DNA from: Sorghum bicolor
Lineage: Eukaryota; Streptophyta; Magnoliopsida; Poales; Poaceae
DNA length: 64,000 nt
Assembly: GCF_000003195.3 (NCBI RefSeq)
Contig: NC_012873.2
Location: 49,881,166 to 49,945,165, forward strand
Direction: 5' to 3'
Part shown: positions 33,852 to 45,866 of the stretch, in pieces
Numbering within the stretch: position 1 is the stretch's first letter
Layout: each line of letters begins with the position of its first letter
Notes under the pieces: generated by a model
Told to the model about the DNA's origin: nothing
What the model saw: the letters and a program-made list of their open reading frames with translations, nothing else
The model's database searches: none
Position numbers and translations under genes: made by a program

Positions 33852-34896
33852 AAAATTGCAGTAACGTTGTTTGACTGAGGAAGCGTGGAACGTATGCCAG
33901 CAGGATCTCAAGTCTCAACTGAAGATATTTGCGGAAATCGGCCGAGTACAAATCAACAAGTGGAGTGGTCTAGCCACTTTTCTTTTCGTTATTAGTCCAT
34001 CTATTCTTTGTTCTTCCCCTTTTTAAGGCACGTGCAACTCAAGATTCAAACTTTTTAATTTTTGATTAACAATTAATCTAAGAATACATATAGATACTAT
34101 ACAGTTAATATTGAAATCAACTTTTTAATCCTTTTATTAACAATTTTTTTCTCTGTTCGTTTCACTAAAATTTGGTTTATTGTTGATGCTTGAGTTCTAA
34201 GCAGTGCTGATTGCTGAAGGTGTAGTTGATTCGACATCCTCAATGCGATGGATTCGCAAAGTCTTGGTGGTAGGTATGAATATGGAGTCAATTTTTACAT
34301 AGTGTGTTGGACTAATTTAGCTTTTCTATTTAAGACTTAATTTAGAGAATACCTGAATCAATAAATTTGATAAGTTTTTTTAGCTAATCTCTTGAATTTG
34401 CTCTAATGCATGCACTACCGTTATGCTACTAGGGTAGTAGCTAATACCAACTTTACATTTTCGAGCAATCTTTTCAAAAACAAGGCTTTAGGGGTCAAAT
34501 GACATGCATGGTTTAAGCAGCCTGTATACATCCCTGTGCCCTTCCACATGAAATCGCGAGAATATCGCCCGTCTTTATGCGCAGCAATTTCCATCAACCA
34601 TGTTTCCCTTCGTTCATGAAATGAACCAAAACAGCATGCACTAGCCTGCCTGTTCCGGTAGCTGCCCGTTAACTCCTGACATCAGTCAAGTGTTTGGACA
34701 TCTGAAATCAGTATTGATTTCGTTAGCTTTCCTGTTGCAGATTTGCAACTTCATAGTGCTCACTGCAAAACAGTAGCAATAACAATGACCAACTCTGTCT
34801 GAAGTACTCCGGATTGAACCTAGCAATATCGCTCTGTAATACCAGAAGGAGCCCCCAACCAACCAAACTATATACCCACTTATGCCTAACCACAGG
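33852..34896. other. Intergenic DNA between convergent UTP7 and RPC4-like genes
   Basis: No gene or well-formed repeat. The right part (34680-34896) is probably the 3' untranslated region of the minus-strand RPC4-like gene. Confidence 0.4.
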
Positions 34897-36990
34897 CTAC
34901 ATCTTCTCAATAGAACCTGACAAATAGTCGATATCAGGTGTTACAACTGCACGTTTTCCAAGCTCCCCAATGCTACAGCAAAAAGTATACGAGTATCAAT
35001 CGGTACAACCTCTTGAACAAACATGCAATTGGAGCCAGCAGCAACCTGTACAATTTGTCAATTTTGAGTACAGCAGGATCATGAAAGAAAGAAAATGTAC
35101 CTTGCAGAAGTTACCGATTACTTACATCAAAGAGCACATCACCGAGCTTCATCTTCACTTTACCACTCTTGTATATGAGTATCTTTCCCATGAGACCACC
35201 TGACAGCTCTTTCAGATTACAGGCATTGCCTGAGTCAAGCATCCTCTTCCTATAGTTCCCCATGGATTTCACATTCCCATTCACAATGGTGTTTGTCTCT
35301 GTTTCAGCAGCTGGGTCAGTTTCCCTTGGTAAAGGAAGAGAAGTAGGAAACTGGAAGAAGAGCAAATGTGGCATATCCACCCTTTCCTGTCAGCGTAAGA
35401 AAATAAAAAATTAAGTTAAGATAAAAGCTAAGACAGAAAGTTGTATGTACAAGACAGAATACGAAATCAGGGCAGTCCGATTAACATGAGTGTTTTGATT
35501 TTATTTGAAACACAACAAACTGATTTTACGGTGTTGGAACCATGCAATATGGTATACATACCATCAGTCCAAGTTCTTCAGCTGCGGTCAGTTCACCATC
35601 TTGGGCTTTGCTCAAAGAACGGCTGAATTCCTCTTCGTCAAGACTCTGTCATACATGTAGTGGGAAGCTAATGAGTACCAGACAGTGTGACCTAGTGAGC
35701 ATAACGCTGCCAAACACAGAAGAAAGTAAGAAACAGGAACAAGAGAACCTGTATCTCCAGAGTTGGGCCATCTCAGTGGTAGAGTAACAGGATAATTGGT
35801 ACATTTATTGTAATCCTGCAGAAATTACTAACATATATCAAATCAATGACAAAAGAATGTCCATGTTTGTGTTTTTAATGTACATACGTACCCATGGTTC
35901 GTCATGCTCCTTGAGTAATTTTTACAGCAGTTGAACCTAAATAGTGAATACACATGGAACAAACTCTATAACTATCTTTTCAGTTAACAATTGCACAGTA
36001 CTTAAGAATAAAAGTAGATATAGTAAAGGTATATCATATATGTCAAAGATTATACTAATGACAAAGTATAACTTTCTTTGCTAATTTGCCAGACACATGA
36101 AACTAATTTGTGAGTATGAAGTGAAGGTGAAATTAAAAATGAAACTAATGCCTGTTGAAGTGCTTCTTGGAGTGGGGAAAGTCCTTGGAACTGAAGGGTC
36201 TGCTCGTCCAAATGAAACCTGACAGGGGTTCCTGTGTCAAGGTGCAAGCATTGAGGCATTATGTTGTGACACAAGTTGTCAAGTAGCATCCTATGCTACA
36301 ACTGATAAAACTAGGTTGTGCTTTTCGAATTTAAGGAAGTTCATTCTGGCAGCAGCTCACGTTGAATGATGAGCTAATCAACTTAATTCCCACAGGATAT
36401 AGGCATATTGAGTATGAGATCAAACTTACTAGGTTAAGAAGATTGTTATAATGAACACAGGATTGAAATATAATCACCTTGTTTCTCAGCCTTAGCTCCA
36501 CTTCTGGGGTTATCAGTTATCTGCCATGTGAAACTAGGAATTGTATGTATGTGCTACCAAAGCAAAACATATATATGGAAAAAAAAACTAGACATTTAAG
36601 TACCTGGAAGCTACCAATTCCAGTCATCACTTTCTTATCAATTGTCAAAACCTTGTTCTCCTCATGTGGTTCCCTAAAGAACACACCATAACTTTCATTC
36701 CACATATAACGTACTAACCTAAATGTCAGTTCTTGACTTGAGAACATATGACGACAATAAATAATAGATTGATTTACCTTTTAGGGATGATTTTTGGCAT
36801 TTTCTTAGGAAGAACTTTGGGTGCAAATTTAACTTTAGGCTGCAATAAAAAGAATGAAAAGAAAAGGTAAGCAGCAGACATCATCAACTCATGCATCAAC
36901 ATGATATACAACTAAGGACTTTCTGACTTTACAGCGACGCTGCGGAGTGGATTCATCAGTCTCTTTCTTGTCTGCATCATTGTTCTCCAT
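34897..36990 (-). CDS. RNA polymerase III subunit RPC4-like (RPC53/POLR3D), possibly degenerate
   Basis: RPC4 pairs with RPC5 (C37) in Pol III and supports termination and re-initiation. Minus-strand exons: 36928-37007 (ATG at 36990), 36778-36839, 36604-36673, 36478-36520, 36152-36231 (followed by a GC donor), 35749-35815, about 35562-35645, 35126-35386, 34897-35045. Family motifs appear in order. A basic KVKFAPKVLPKKMPK block is followed by NYPVTLPLRWPNSGD, then AAEELGLM. The C-terminal signature LLFFQFPTSLP, GGLMGKILIYKSGKVKMKLGD, FVQEVVPID and CCSIGELGKRAVVTPDIDYL completes it. The last exon is 149 nt; the conserved halves are in different frames, joined at a TTTTT run near 34979-34983, as if one base were missing. 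The exon pair 35749-35815/35562-35645 also does not keep phase. Either the gene is decaying, or there are base errors or missed splice choices. Identity as RPC4-type is much surer than integrity. Confidence 0.75.
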
Positions 36991-37007
36991 AAGACCAACT
37001 GGAATAC

Positions 37008-37497
37008 CTGAAAGAATGAAACAAAAGGGTAAAGGGGAATGTACATCTGCCAAACAAGTATTGATAAATTAACTAAATAAGTGCACATCTAGTCCAAATT
37101 CAACTTTAAGAGTTTCTTAATAATGTCTTTAAATGCAAAGCCATATTTTAAAAAATTGGTCATCTGTCAATATTCTCTAAGATTATGTGGAATTTCTTGC
37201 AATGTACTCCGCCATATGAGAATGTGCACTAACTGAATCTCCACAGAATAGCTAGCAAGAACATATCTCCATCGAAGCTATAGTATCCAACTGTTTCTAA
37301 GAACCCAGATGGTAGCAAATGTGGCAAGCAGGGGCGGACCCAGTAGAGGACATGGCCACATGGATGTACACATGACCCGATATATGTTTTGCAAAACAAT
37401 TGAAGTTAGTGCGCATAATACATGTATATACTTGTAGTTAGACAAGATCCGAATCCAAGGTTTGGTGCTCAAAGGGAAGGCAAAGGAGTGGGCGTAC
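37008..37497 (-). other. First intron of the RPC4-like gene
   Basis: Runs from the donor after the leader exon (CACCAG/GTACGC at 37497) to the acceptor TTTCAG before 37007. Near 37327 is CAGGGGCGGACCCAG, a sequence typical of hAT-type termini in plants; the partner end was not found. Confidence 0.4.
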
Positions 37498-37640
37498 CTG
37501 GTGGTGCTCGTCGCCGGCGAAGGGCCCGAAGAAGACCGGGGTACCTGGAGTAGGGCCTAGGGCGGCAGCGGCTGTCGCCAGTCGGGTTTGGGGGATGGGG
37601 TTGGGCGAGGGCCTAGGGCCCGGTTAGCAGCGGTGGAATT
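37498..37640 (-). other. GC-rich 5' leader exon of the RPC4-like gene
   Basis: GC-rich, ends in CACCACCAG before a GT donor, and contains no ATG on the minus strand. This supports translation starting in the next exon at 36990. Its upstream boundary is approximate. Confidence 0.5.
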
Positions 37641-37740
37641 GGAAGAACAGGCAGACGGTCAGACCGCAGTGGCTGTTTGATTGCATAGGCAGTTAGGCAC
37701 GCAGTAGCTTAAGCAATTTTCATTATAAATATAGATATTA

Positions 37741-37980
37741 CTCTCTCCATTATAAATTATAAAATCATAATTTTTCTTTATTTGGCTGAAAAGATATGGT
37801 TAAAAGTACTATTCGCTGAATTATTGTAAGAAAAAAAATTTATTGAATGTCTAGCAGATTCGGAAGATAAGCTCGAGCGAACAGGGCCAACATTTATTAT
37901 ATATCTATGTGTGTAATAAAAATTATATATTAAAAAGTTAGAACTCCTTATTATAACTTTATAATTTAGAATAGAGGGAG
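37741..37980. mobile_element. Stowaway-like MITE
   Basis: Ends CTCTCTCCATTATAAATT and AATTTAGAATAGAGGGAG, flanked by TA at 37739-37740 and 37981-37982; 240 bp. A short fragment ending CGAGCGAACAGGGCC (near 37872-37888), of the GGCCCTGTTCGCTTG family, lies inside it. Confidence 0.75.
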
Positions 37981-37982
37981 TA

Positions 37983-39109
37983 ACATGTAAAACTCAAACA
38001 TACTAATTGAACCTAATAATATTATCAATCTAAAAAGTAGCATAGGTGAAGGAGAAACTAATATGATGGCACAACAATCAAAAGATGGAAACCCCTAACT
38101 GGAATATATGTGTTTTTGTGGTGACCGATAAGTCATTTATACAGAGAAGTCTCACACGATCTCGTGTCACGATCAACAAAAAAAGACTTCAAAAGATGGT
38201 CGTGCTTCTCCAAGGTCATAGATTGAATTTTAGGTGAACCATTCACACAACTCCTACCCTTGTGCCCGTACGTTGAGGCGGGCCGGCGAGCGAGCATGTG
38301 GAGTCACTTTCTCTCCCCCCATACTAGACATAGTGACCATATTTTAGTATGAGAATGTCCAATTTCACTAGTAGGTGACTAAAGTTCCTCCATTTCCTTC
38401 ATATACACATAAATAGACCTATGAAATTTATTAGAATAATTAAAAAAGGATCTTTGAGATTTATTCAAATAATTAAAAATTATCCATTCGGGATAAACTC
38501 ATATATTCGAATAGTATTCCTTTTGTACCTCAAATACGATGTGCTTTGGTTAGTTCATGCTAGATAGATTTATGTGGTTGTCCACTTCATTTAGATTTTT
38601 CTATTTGCTAAGTTCATATTTATCTCAAGTAGAATATTTCTGCTAAATTTATTTTAAGTTAAATACAGTGGTGACCCTTGAAATTATAGCTATATGCCAC
38701 TTTGGTCCATAAACTTAAAATTAAAATTTGACATCCTCAACTTGTTAAGTCATGCACTCCAGATATATAGCTATGCTTAACATTTTTGCATTCGCTCTTA
38801 CCAGTTAATTTTTTCTTGAATCATTACATCTCTAGCGTTTTCTTTGGGTGGCTCATAAACTCTAAGTTGTATTCCGACAGTGTATCTAGTCTATATAGAT
38901 GGAAAACTCTTTGTTATTACCTACCTATCAATGTTCTTAGTCCAATTCCATAGTACATGTATGTTATACGAGACTGACAAACCTAGATGTCTGGTTATGC
39001 CATTCAGTCTAGTCTGTTTGTTCTACAAGAAAAGGATAAACCTTGAGGTTCATGCATATCCCTCGTAATTGTTGTTCCAAGACCACTACAAGTTTGTTTA
39101 GGTGCAATC
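37983..39109. other. Intergenic AT-rich DNA, nothing recognised
   Basis: No conserved coding frame or paired repeat ends found. Confidence 0.35.
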
Positions 39110-39700
39110 ATTTATATTTTCACATCCTTTTCCATATAAAAAATAACAAAAATAAGTACAACCCCTTGTTTCACCACTTTCTTTCTCTTTTTATCTCCAT
39201 GTGAGTAACTCTTGATTATGCTTTCATGCTTCCTCTTTCTATTTTAGTATGCTTCGGTTTGGGTCTGTTCATAGACCCTTTACTTTAAACATGGTGTTTA
39301 GTTTAAGGTTGGTGTGTAATGATCATACTTTCATAGGCTTTTTTAAAATTAAGTGTGGTGCTTAGGTTAACAACATTCCTTAATCAAATTAGACACATGT
39401 CTAGTTTGATCATTGAACCGATAAGTAGTACTTCTATATACATTGGTAGTATATATGGACTAACCCTTGCAAAATAAATCAAAATTAAGTGGGTAAGTCT
39501 TAAGTTAATTCATATCAAGAGATAAATCAAGGCATATAGTACATGTTAATAATATTGCACATCATACAAAGGAGAGATTAAATCCTTCAGGGATCCGCTA
39601 TGAGCATACTTCAAAGTCCCTTATTATTTTTATGCAATTTATCTTGGCCTTGTCATGAAATTTTGGTAGAATATGGTAAACAATTAAAAGAAGAAATTTA
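39110..39700 (+). mobile_element. Old fragment related to the retroelements at 53.6-64 kb
   Basis: The stretch 39240-39480 follows the same order as 56330-56560 of element A. A TTTTAGTATG/GGTTTGG start is followed by AAACATGGTGTTT, ATGATCATACTTTC, GTGGTGCTTAGGTTAA, ATCAAATTAGACAC and GGACTAACCC. Identity is clearly lower, so this is an older relative. No LTR is attached. Confidence 0.6.
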
Positions 39701-39870
39701 AAACATGTCTTATTGGATCTACGCTAACTAATATAATTTTTTGAGGTCAACTTTTCTTTACCGTAGATAGAACCATTAACTATCAAGATACCAACACCCC
39801 TCATTTCAAAATATCTATACAATCCTTCGAGTATGTGTTGTCCAATGATCTTTCCACAAGGATAATATAG

Positions 39871-40124
39871 GGGCTGTTTGGTTGCTAGCCACAATTTGCT
39901 ACACTTTATCTTAAACAAGTTTTACCAAGTTGGCAAGTGTTTGGTTGACAACTAAGTTTAGACATGATTCATTGAGCTCCATATGTCATAGAGTTAAAAA
40001 GTATGACAAGATTTCTTTAGGCATGGAAAAGTGTGACAACCAATTTGCTAGCCACACTTTTTATGGCTTGCCACACTTGCCTAAAGTTAGTTGTGGTAGA
40101 CTATAGCTAGCAACCAAACATCTC
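39871..40124. mobile_element. MITE with GGGCTGTTTGGTTGCTAGC ends
   Basis: Left end GGGCTGTTTGGTTGCTAGCC and right end AGCTAGCAACCAAACATCTC are inverted copies. The centre repeats TTGCTAGCCACA and GCCACACTT phrases. About 254 bp. Confidence 0.65.
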
Positions 40125-40129
40125 CATAA

Positions 40130-40886
40130 GAGCATCTCCAACAGTTTGCCAAAAATTGCTTGGTAAATATTGTGTTTTATCAAATTGCTAAAAACATATG
40201 ATAAGTTAAAAAAAGGCTCTCTCCAATAGTTCCCTATTTTTAACTTGCCAAAATAAAAAAAGGCCCACCACACAAGGTTGTTGACAGGTACGTACAGGGT
40301 TGTTTCCATCGCTTCGTGGTGTTCCTCGCGCTGCACATACATGAAGCTACGGCGGCGCTGTCGCAGGTCCATCACGACGCCCATCACCTCCTCTGTGGTC
40401 TCTTCTTTCAAGCTGGCCATCTTCTCCACCAACCTGGTCACGACGGCGGCGACGAACTTCGCGCGGACAGCCTTCGTGCGGAGGTTCCTTGACGCGAGGA
40501 GGAACAATGGCCTTCACGCCAGGACACGCGAGGAGGATCGACGACGTGGAACCAATCTCGAGCAGAGGTTTCCTCTTCACACGACGAGGAAGGATGCGGC
40601 CATGAACAGATCATCGCGCGGACTGATCGAGATATATGGCGGCCAGGTTGCCTCGCGTGGGATGGTGCTGCGGATCTTTCCACGCGCGCGTGGGAAGGAA
40701 GGCGGCGCCACGCGGGATGCGATACGGAGTAGGATACGCACGTGTAAAGATAGGCGCGCGGAAGCCCTTGATAGCAACCTGCTAAAAATACCAACCTCAT
40801 TTGACAAACTGTTGCAGAGCAAATTTTCTTATTTTGCCAAATTTTGAAGGATGACAACCTCATTTAGCAAACTGTTAGAGATGCTA
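40130..40886. mobile_element. Tourist-like element with GC-rich internal cargo
   Basis: Ends GAGCATCTCCAACAGTTTGCC and CAAACTGTTAGAGATGCTA, flanked by TAA at 40127-40129 and 40887-40889. The outer ~130 bp are AT-rich like ordinary MITEs, but the middle (40280-40790) is GC-rich with open frames on both strands. The minus-strand frame has a regular helical-looking sequence (KFVAAVVTRLVEKMASLKEE). It may be a captured host-gene fragment; the donor is not recognised. The element at 46782-47333 is built the same way. Confidence 0.6.
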
Positions 40887-40896
40887 TAATGACCTT

Positions 40897-43010
40897 CACT
40901 ACAAGAAATGTGTGACTTTTTGACATTCTATTATGTCATAATATATGAAATTTATGTCACAATTTAAGATTTATGACATCTAGTTGGCGACATCAAAAAG
41001 CCACCGTCACAAATTTGTTATATGACGTTTATACATTGTGTCACAAGTAATGACATTTGATTTTTGTCACTAGTCCTTGAACCATGACATGTAGGGAGAT
41101 GATGTGGCGTTGAGTTGGTTGGTCAAAAAAATCACGAAATTAAAATATGGCGTGTTAAAAGCCCATGCAATAGACAGGCTTTAATTGGGCCCAACTCATT
41201 TTATAGCTTTTTTGGGCCAAGCTCATTTTTAATTTTTTTTGGCCAGACCTATTATCATGCACCAATTTTATTATTAGTTTTGGTCTATTATCATTTGGAA
41301 AAAGTCTACATCACCCCCTGAACTATGGGGTGGTGTCTACTTTACCCCCGAACTATGAAACAGTCTAATTTACTCCCTGAACTATCCAAAACCGTTCAAA
41401 TCACCCCCCAGACGGTTTTTGATGGCGGGTTTGCTACAGTACCGTGGTTTTGACTTTTTCTTTTTTCCTGTTTGTTTTCATATAATCTTTGAAAAATCAT
41501 AAAATAGAAAATCTAATTTTGTTACACTCCACATGAGTAGATCTACGCAATGAATATATAATATGCTATACTTTAATATAAATCTTTTCTGTAGCTTTAA
41601 ATTAGTTAGAAAAATCAAATTTTATCTCTAATTAATTGGAATAATTCATAGCTGCAGCTTATGTGGTCCAATTGTGGTGAAATTTTATGGTGGACTAATT
41701 ATTCTATGCTTGAGCTATAGTAAATATTTCATACTGTCAAAACCACAGTTACTGTAGCAAAACCGCCATAAAAAAACCACCGGAGGTGATTTGAACGGTT
41801 TTCGATAGTTCAGGGAGTAAATTAGACTGTTTTATAGTTCGAGAGGTAAAGTAGACACCACCCCATAGTTAAGGGGGTGATGTAGACTTTTTTTCTTATC
41901 ATTTACGATACTTTATTAATTGGGCAAAGCCCACTTGTACAGCCGACAGCCCAAATAACATTGACAAGTACAGCCGCCTACCCATTCACACATATGAAGG
42001 CCCATACAACACATATTATAGCCCATCAATTCAGCAACATATACATTATCAAATCAATAATATACTATATGTTTACATTCATTCCACCAGCGACTTCACA
42101 CACTTATATTGCTCTACATAAAGCATGAAAATGAAAATACGACTTAATGGACAAATGCTTAGCACCGTAGATTAACAAAAAAAAATCTAGCTGGGCCTGG
42201 CCGGTTGCATCCAGCTGCTAGGAGTGCAAGAAAAGTACCGGCGGAAGATCTGCGGTCTGCAATATCAAGTTGAAACTAATTAATCATAACAATTCGAACA
42301 AGTGCACGGCTACCGGTAGTAATTTATGACCATACACTCTCACACGGCCATAATAATTCAATGACAAATACAAAAAATTTGGAGCTATATCATAAATAAA
42401 AACATCATCAAAAGTAGTCAAGTCAGAGAGCTTTCGGAGTTTCCTCAAATTTCAGATCCTTAAATGTCAATTCCAAATAGTCAAGTGTTTCAATGCATAT
42501 GCATCTTATTTAGAATGAAAGTAGACCAAGGTTACCAAGAAATCACTGCATCTGTATCTTATTTTTATGTGACAACAAAAATACAGAAACTGTGTATCTG
42601 TGCTCCATAGGTTCTAGATCCTGCGCAACATGTTCTATGTTCTGATCTTGGGGGCAAGCGTGTTCTGTTTCTGGGGCTCCTCGTAGTCGACCTCCAAAAA
42701 TTCATGTAGAACAAAAAGGCAGAAAAAGACGTCAAGCCAAAAACAAAATCGAATACACAACAGCTATAGACGTATATATCTATTAATTTTCATCTCTCCA
42801 CTTTTCTTATCTACGTATCCTCTTTACATCACAAACCTATTAAATTGAGATTAGAAATAAACAATTGTAGATTAGATGTTGTGACACAAAAAATGCCTGT
42901 GTAACGTAGCAAATATCGTCATTAGATAAAATTGTACTAGTTGTATGACATTTTGTTTTGTGACATATCACTTTTTTATTGTCACTAAGTCAAAGTGCCT
43001 AAAACATAAT
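40897..43010. mobile_element. CACTA-type transposon remnant
   Basis: Starts CACTACAAGAAATGTGTGAC, the typical CACTA terminus, followed by subterminal motifs with alternating ATGACAT and ATGTCA (40905-41095). Similar motifs in the opposite sense (TATGACATTTTG, TGTGACATATCAC) cluster at 42940-42990, marking the other subterminal region. The expected closing terminus is missing or mutated. No transposase is visible. A younger Mutator-type MITE sits inside. Confidence 0.55.
41297..41895. mobile_element. Mutator-type MITE with 9-bp target duplication
   Basis: 599 bp, with TTATCATTT repeated exactly at 41288-41296 and 41896-41904. Inverted terminal repeats of over 150 bp begin GGAAAAAGTCTACATCACCC. 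Motifs such as CTGAACTATGGGGTGGTGTC pair with the inverted right side. No coding sequence. The 9-bp duplication and long inverted repeats fit Mutator-like non-autonomous elements. Confidence 0.85.
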
Positions 43011-43042
43011 ACCGTAGACTGGGTGATATAATGATACGAATT

Positions 43043-43363
43043 GGCCCTGTTCGCTTGAACTTATAAGTCGAATCTGCCAGTCATAGTATTTTTCTCTCAC
43101 AACAAATCAACGAACAATACTTTCTGTCGTGGCTTATCAGCCAAATAAGATCAGTCTCAATGCATAGTTTCATGGCACAGTTACCAAGACTGTAAACTAA
43201 AACTAGGTAACCGAGCCATATGAGTTTCATGGAGATGAAACTTCTCTCTCGTGTGAGAAACTCCTTCATTTAATGACACTGGCAAGTCAGCAATTTTGCT
43301 TATGTGACACACTATTTAATGTGCATGACACTCTCATGAAATATACATTGAGACTAGCCTAAA
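43043..43363. mobile_element. Two adjacent MITE remnants
   Basis: 43043-43150 begins GGCCCTGTTCGCTTGAAC and belongs to the short family also seen at 3605. 43155-43363 carries AGTCTCAATGCATAGTTTC and ATACATTGAGACTAGCC, a diverged member of the family at 23471. Confidence 0.5.
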
Positions 43364-43629
43364 TAGGGCAATACCTATTGTCATGCTAAATACGTTAAAA
43401 AGCCACATATAAATAGACACGAACAACACCTTCAACATTCAGAAAACCTCCCTCAGTCATGGCGTTCAAGTCAATCCTGCACCTCCAAGGCAAAACAAAC
43501 CTGCCAAACCAAACTCAAAGAAGATCAAGATGGTAAAATGGCATAAAAGATACTACCTAAGCCGACACGTTTTCAAGACAAGCTTGGAGAAGTCACCCGC
43601 CAAGGCAAGTATCATCTTCCACTTGCTCT

Positions 43630-44715
43630 TGTAGAGTGTGTTTGGTTGCATTCCACATGTGGCCATAGCTCAGTTGGGTCAAAAATTGGGTGTTTGGTTG
43701 GGTGAAGAGGGCTTGAGGCATGGCCAAGCTGGGCCAGCCGTACTGAGATAGCCAGCTTTGAAAGCCCAAATCGGCTTTCCAACTGAGCCAGGCTCTGGCC
43801 AGCACTCTGTACTCGTTCGGGTGACCTCCGGTGCCCGCGGTTGAGCTTGCGGTGATGAAGACCACCACTCCCGTCGGCCACCATTCTACCGGCCGAAGCC
43901 CCCGCCGGCCACCACTCTCCGACACACCACCGTTGGAGCCCCCGCCGGCCGAAGCCCCACCGCGCGCACTATCCGCCACCGACGGCGCTCATGGGCGGCT
44001 ACCACCGTCCCTACTGGGGCGACCTCCACTCACTGTCGTCCTCTGTGCCGGACCCAGCCTTCACGCACACCAATGGCTACTTCTCCTCTTCCGCCTCCCG
44101 CACTCCAACAACGGCTACTCCACGGCGCCTCCTCCGCACCTTCCCAGTGGATGAGGAGATCGACACCAGGTGGCGCCCGGCGGATCGAGATCTACACCAC
44201 GGCGCCTCCTCTGCACCTTCCCTCGCCACCCGGCCACACGCTGGCGCTGCCCCCCGCCGTCGGGGTGGAAAGAGGGGCGACTGGGTGGAGGAGGTGGTGG
44301 CGTCGGCGTCGGTAGGGAAGGTGGAGGTGGAGATGGAGGCGCCGGTAGGGAAGGTGGAGGTGGAGCCGGTGCCGGTGCCGGTAGGGAAGGTGGAGGTGGA
44401 GCCAGCGCCGGTAGGGAAGGTGGAGGTGGAGCCTCCGTCCATGGCAAGGACGAAGGAGGAGCGGGGCTAGTACATGGTACATCGCTCTCCACCTGTTCGA
44501 TAGTATGTCTGAGAGAGAGGTGAACTTACCAGCTTAAAGAAGAGGTGAGTCTATGCAAAACAAACCGGCCAACCAAACACACCCAATTGCTAGCCAGGCT
44601 TAGATAGTATATGCAACCAAACAAGTTCACCTTGGCTTGCTCAAGCCAAGCTTAAGCTAGCCTGACTTAGTTTTACTAGCCAGACTAGTATTAGAAACAA
44701 ACCAAACACACCCGT
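43630..44715. mobile_element. Inverted-repeat element with GTGTGTTTGGTT ends and GC-rich cargo
   Basis: Left end AGAGTGTGTTTGGTTGC; inverted matches occur at 44563-44583 (CCAACCAAACACACCC) and again at 44697-44712, so the right side is duplicated. The interior 43800-44460 is GC-rich. A minisatellite at 44310-44440 repeats a GGTAGGGAAGGTGGAGGTGG unit about four times. Frames inside are composition-driven and I do not call a gene. Confidence 0.5.
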
Positions 44716-44738
44716 ATAGAAAACCAGCAAATCATGTA

Positions 44739-44997
44739 CTTTCTCCATCCCAGATTGTAAGTCATTCTAAGAATGTTGGAGAGTTAAAGTATCTCAATTT
44801 TGACCAAAATTATAGAGAGAATTACAAAGGTTTATAACATCAAATATATATAATATAAAAATATAATTAATAAACAATATAATGATACTAAGTTAACATC
44901 ATAAATATTATTATCTTATCATATAAATTTGGTCAAACTTAAGATGGTTTGACTCTTCAATATTCTTAAAATGACTTATAATTTGGGATGAAGGGAG
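44739..44997. mobile_element. Stowaway-like MITE
   Basis: Ends CTTTCTCCATCCCAG and TTGGGATGAAGGGAG, flanked by TA on both sides; 259 bp, with AT-rich palindromic interior. Confidence 0.75.
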
Positions 44998-45497
44998 TAC
45001 ATTTGTTAAATCACGTTAGAGCATTTGTGTTAAAAAAAACGGCGCAACAGGATGCACGGAGCTTGCCAATGCTCGTTCCTTGGTAGATTTTTTTAGTGCA
45101 AATGGTCCTGTGATTATTGGAGAAAATGGTAAATTTTTATTTTGGATTAATTTGACTAAACTTTGGTGAAAATGTATGAAATCAGATGAAAAATCCTAAG
45201 CGCCTGTTTGGAACGCATCAACGCAGGAAAATTTTTCTATCCCTACGTTTTTCCTATGTAATTAAACTGATTCTTTTGAAATTTCTGCGTAATTCCTGTG
45301 AAATTCCTATGTTGTAAACATGCCCTAACTGTATAGAAAACAAGCAAATTAATCATGTACATTTGTTAAATCACGTGAGAGCATTTGTGTTAAAAAAACG
45401 GCACAACAGGATGCACGGAGCTTGCCAATGCTCGTTCCTCCGTACGTGCAAACTGCGAACCAGGAGCTCATGCACATGCCCCGTATGTTAAAACATA

Positions 45498-45736
45498 CTT
45501 CCTCCGTCATATAATACAATATATTTTGGTATTCAAAATTTGTTTTCAAACATAATGTATTCTAGATGACAAAATCCAATTTCACATTAAATACTTTCTA
45601 TTTATCAATCAATCACCATTAATCACATTAATGACAATGTCTAATTAGAAAATAAAATAAAGATACATACGTCTTTTATATTCTCTTAATTTATCTTCAA
45701 ATTTCTAGAATACACTATGTTACATGACAGAGGGAG
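45498..45736. mobile_element. Stowaway-like MITE
   Basis: Ends CTTCCTCCGTCATATAATAC and ATGACAGAGGGAG, flanked by TA; 239 bp. Confidence 0.7.
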
Positions 45737-45866
45737 TACACTCTAATAAAAAATCTAGCTCTAGCACATAGTAGATCTGGTGAGTTTATACATGAAAGAA
45801 AAGAACACACATAAACATGTTGCTGCATAAAAGCATAATGGAGATCAAACTTTAAATATTTAACTA

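Noticed and set aside
43831..44523. Pro/Thr- or Gly/Val-rich open frames in the inverted-repeat element
   Set aside because: Low-complexity minisatellite translations in several frames at once; no evidence of a protein.
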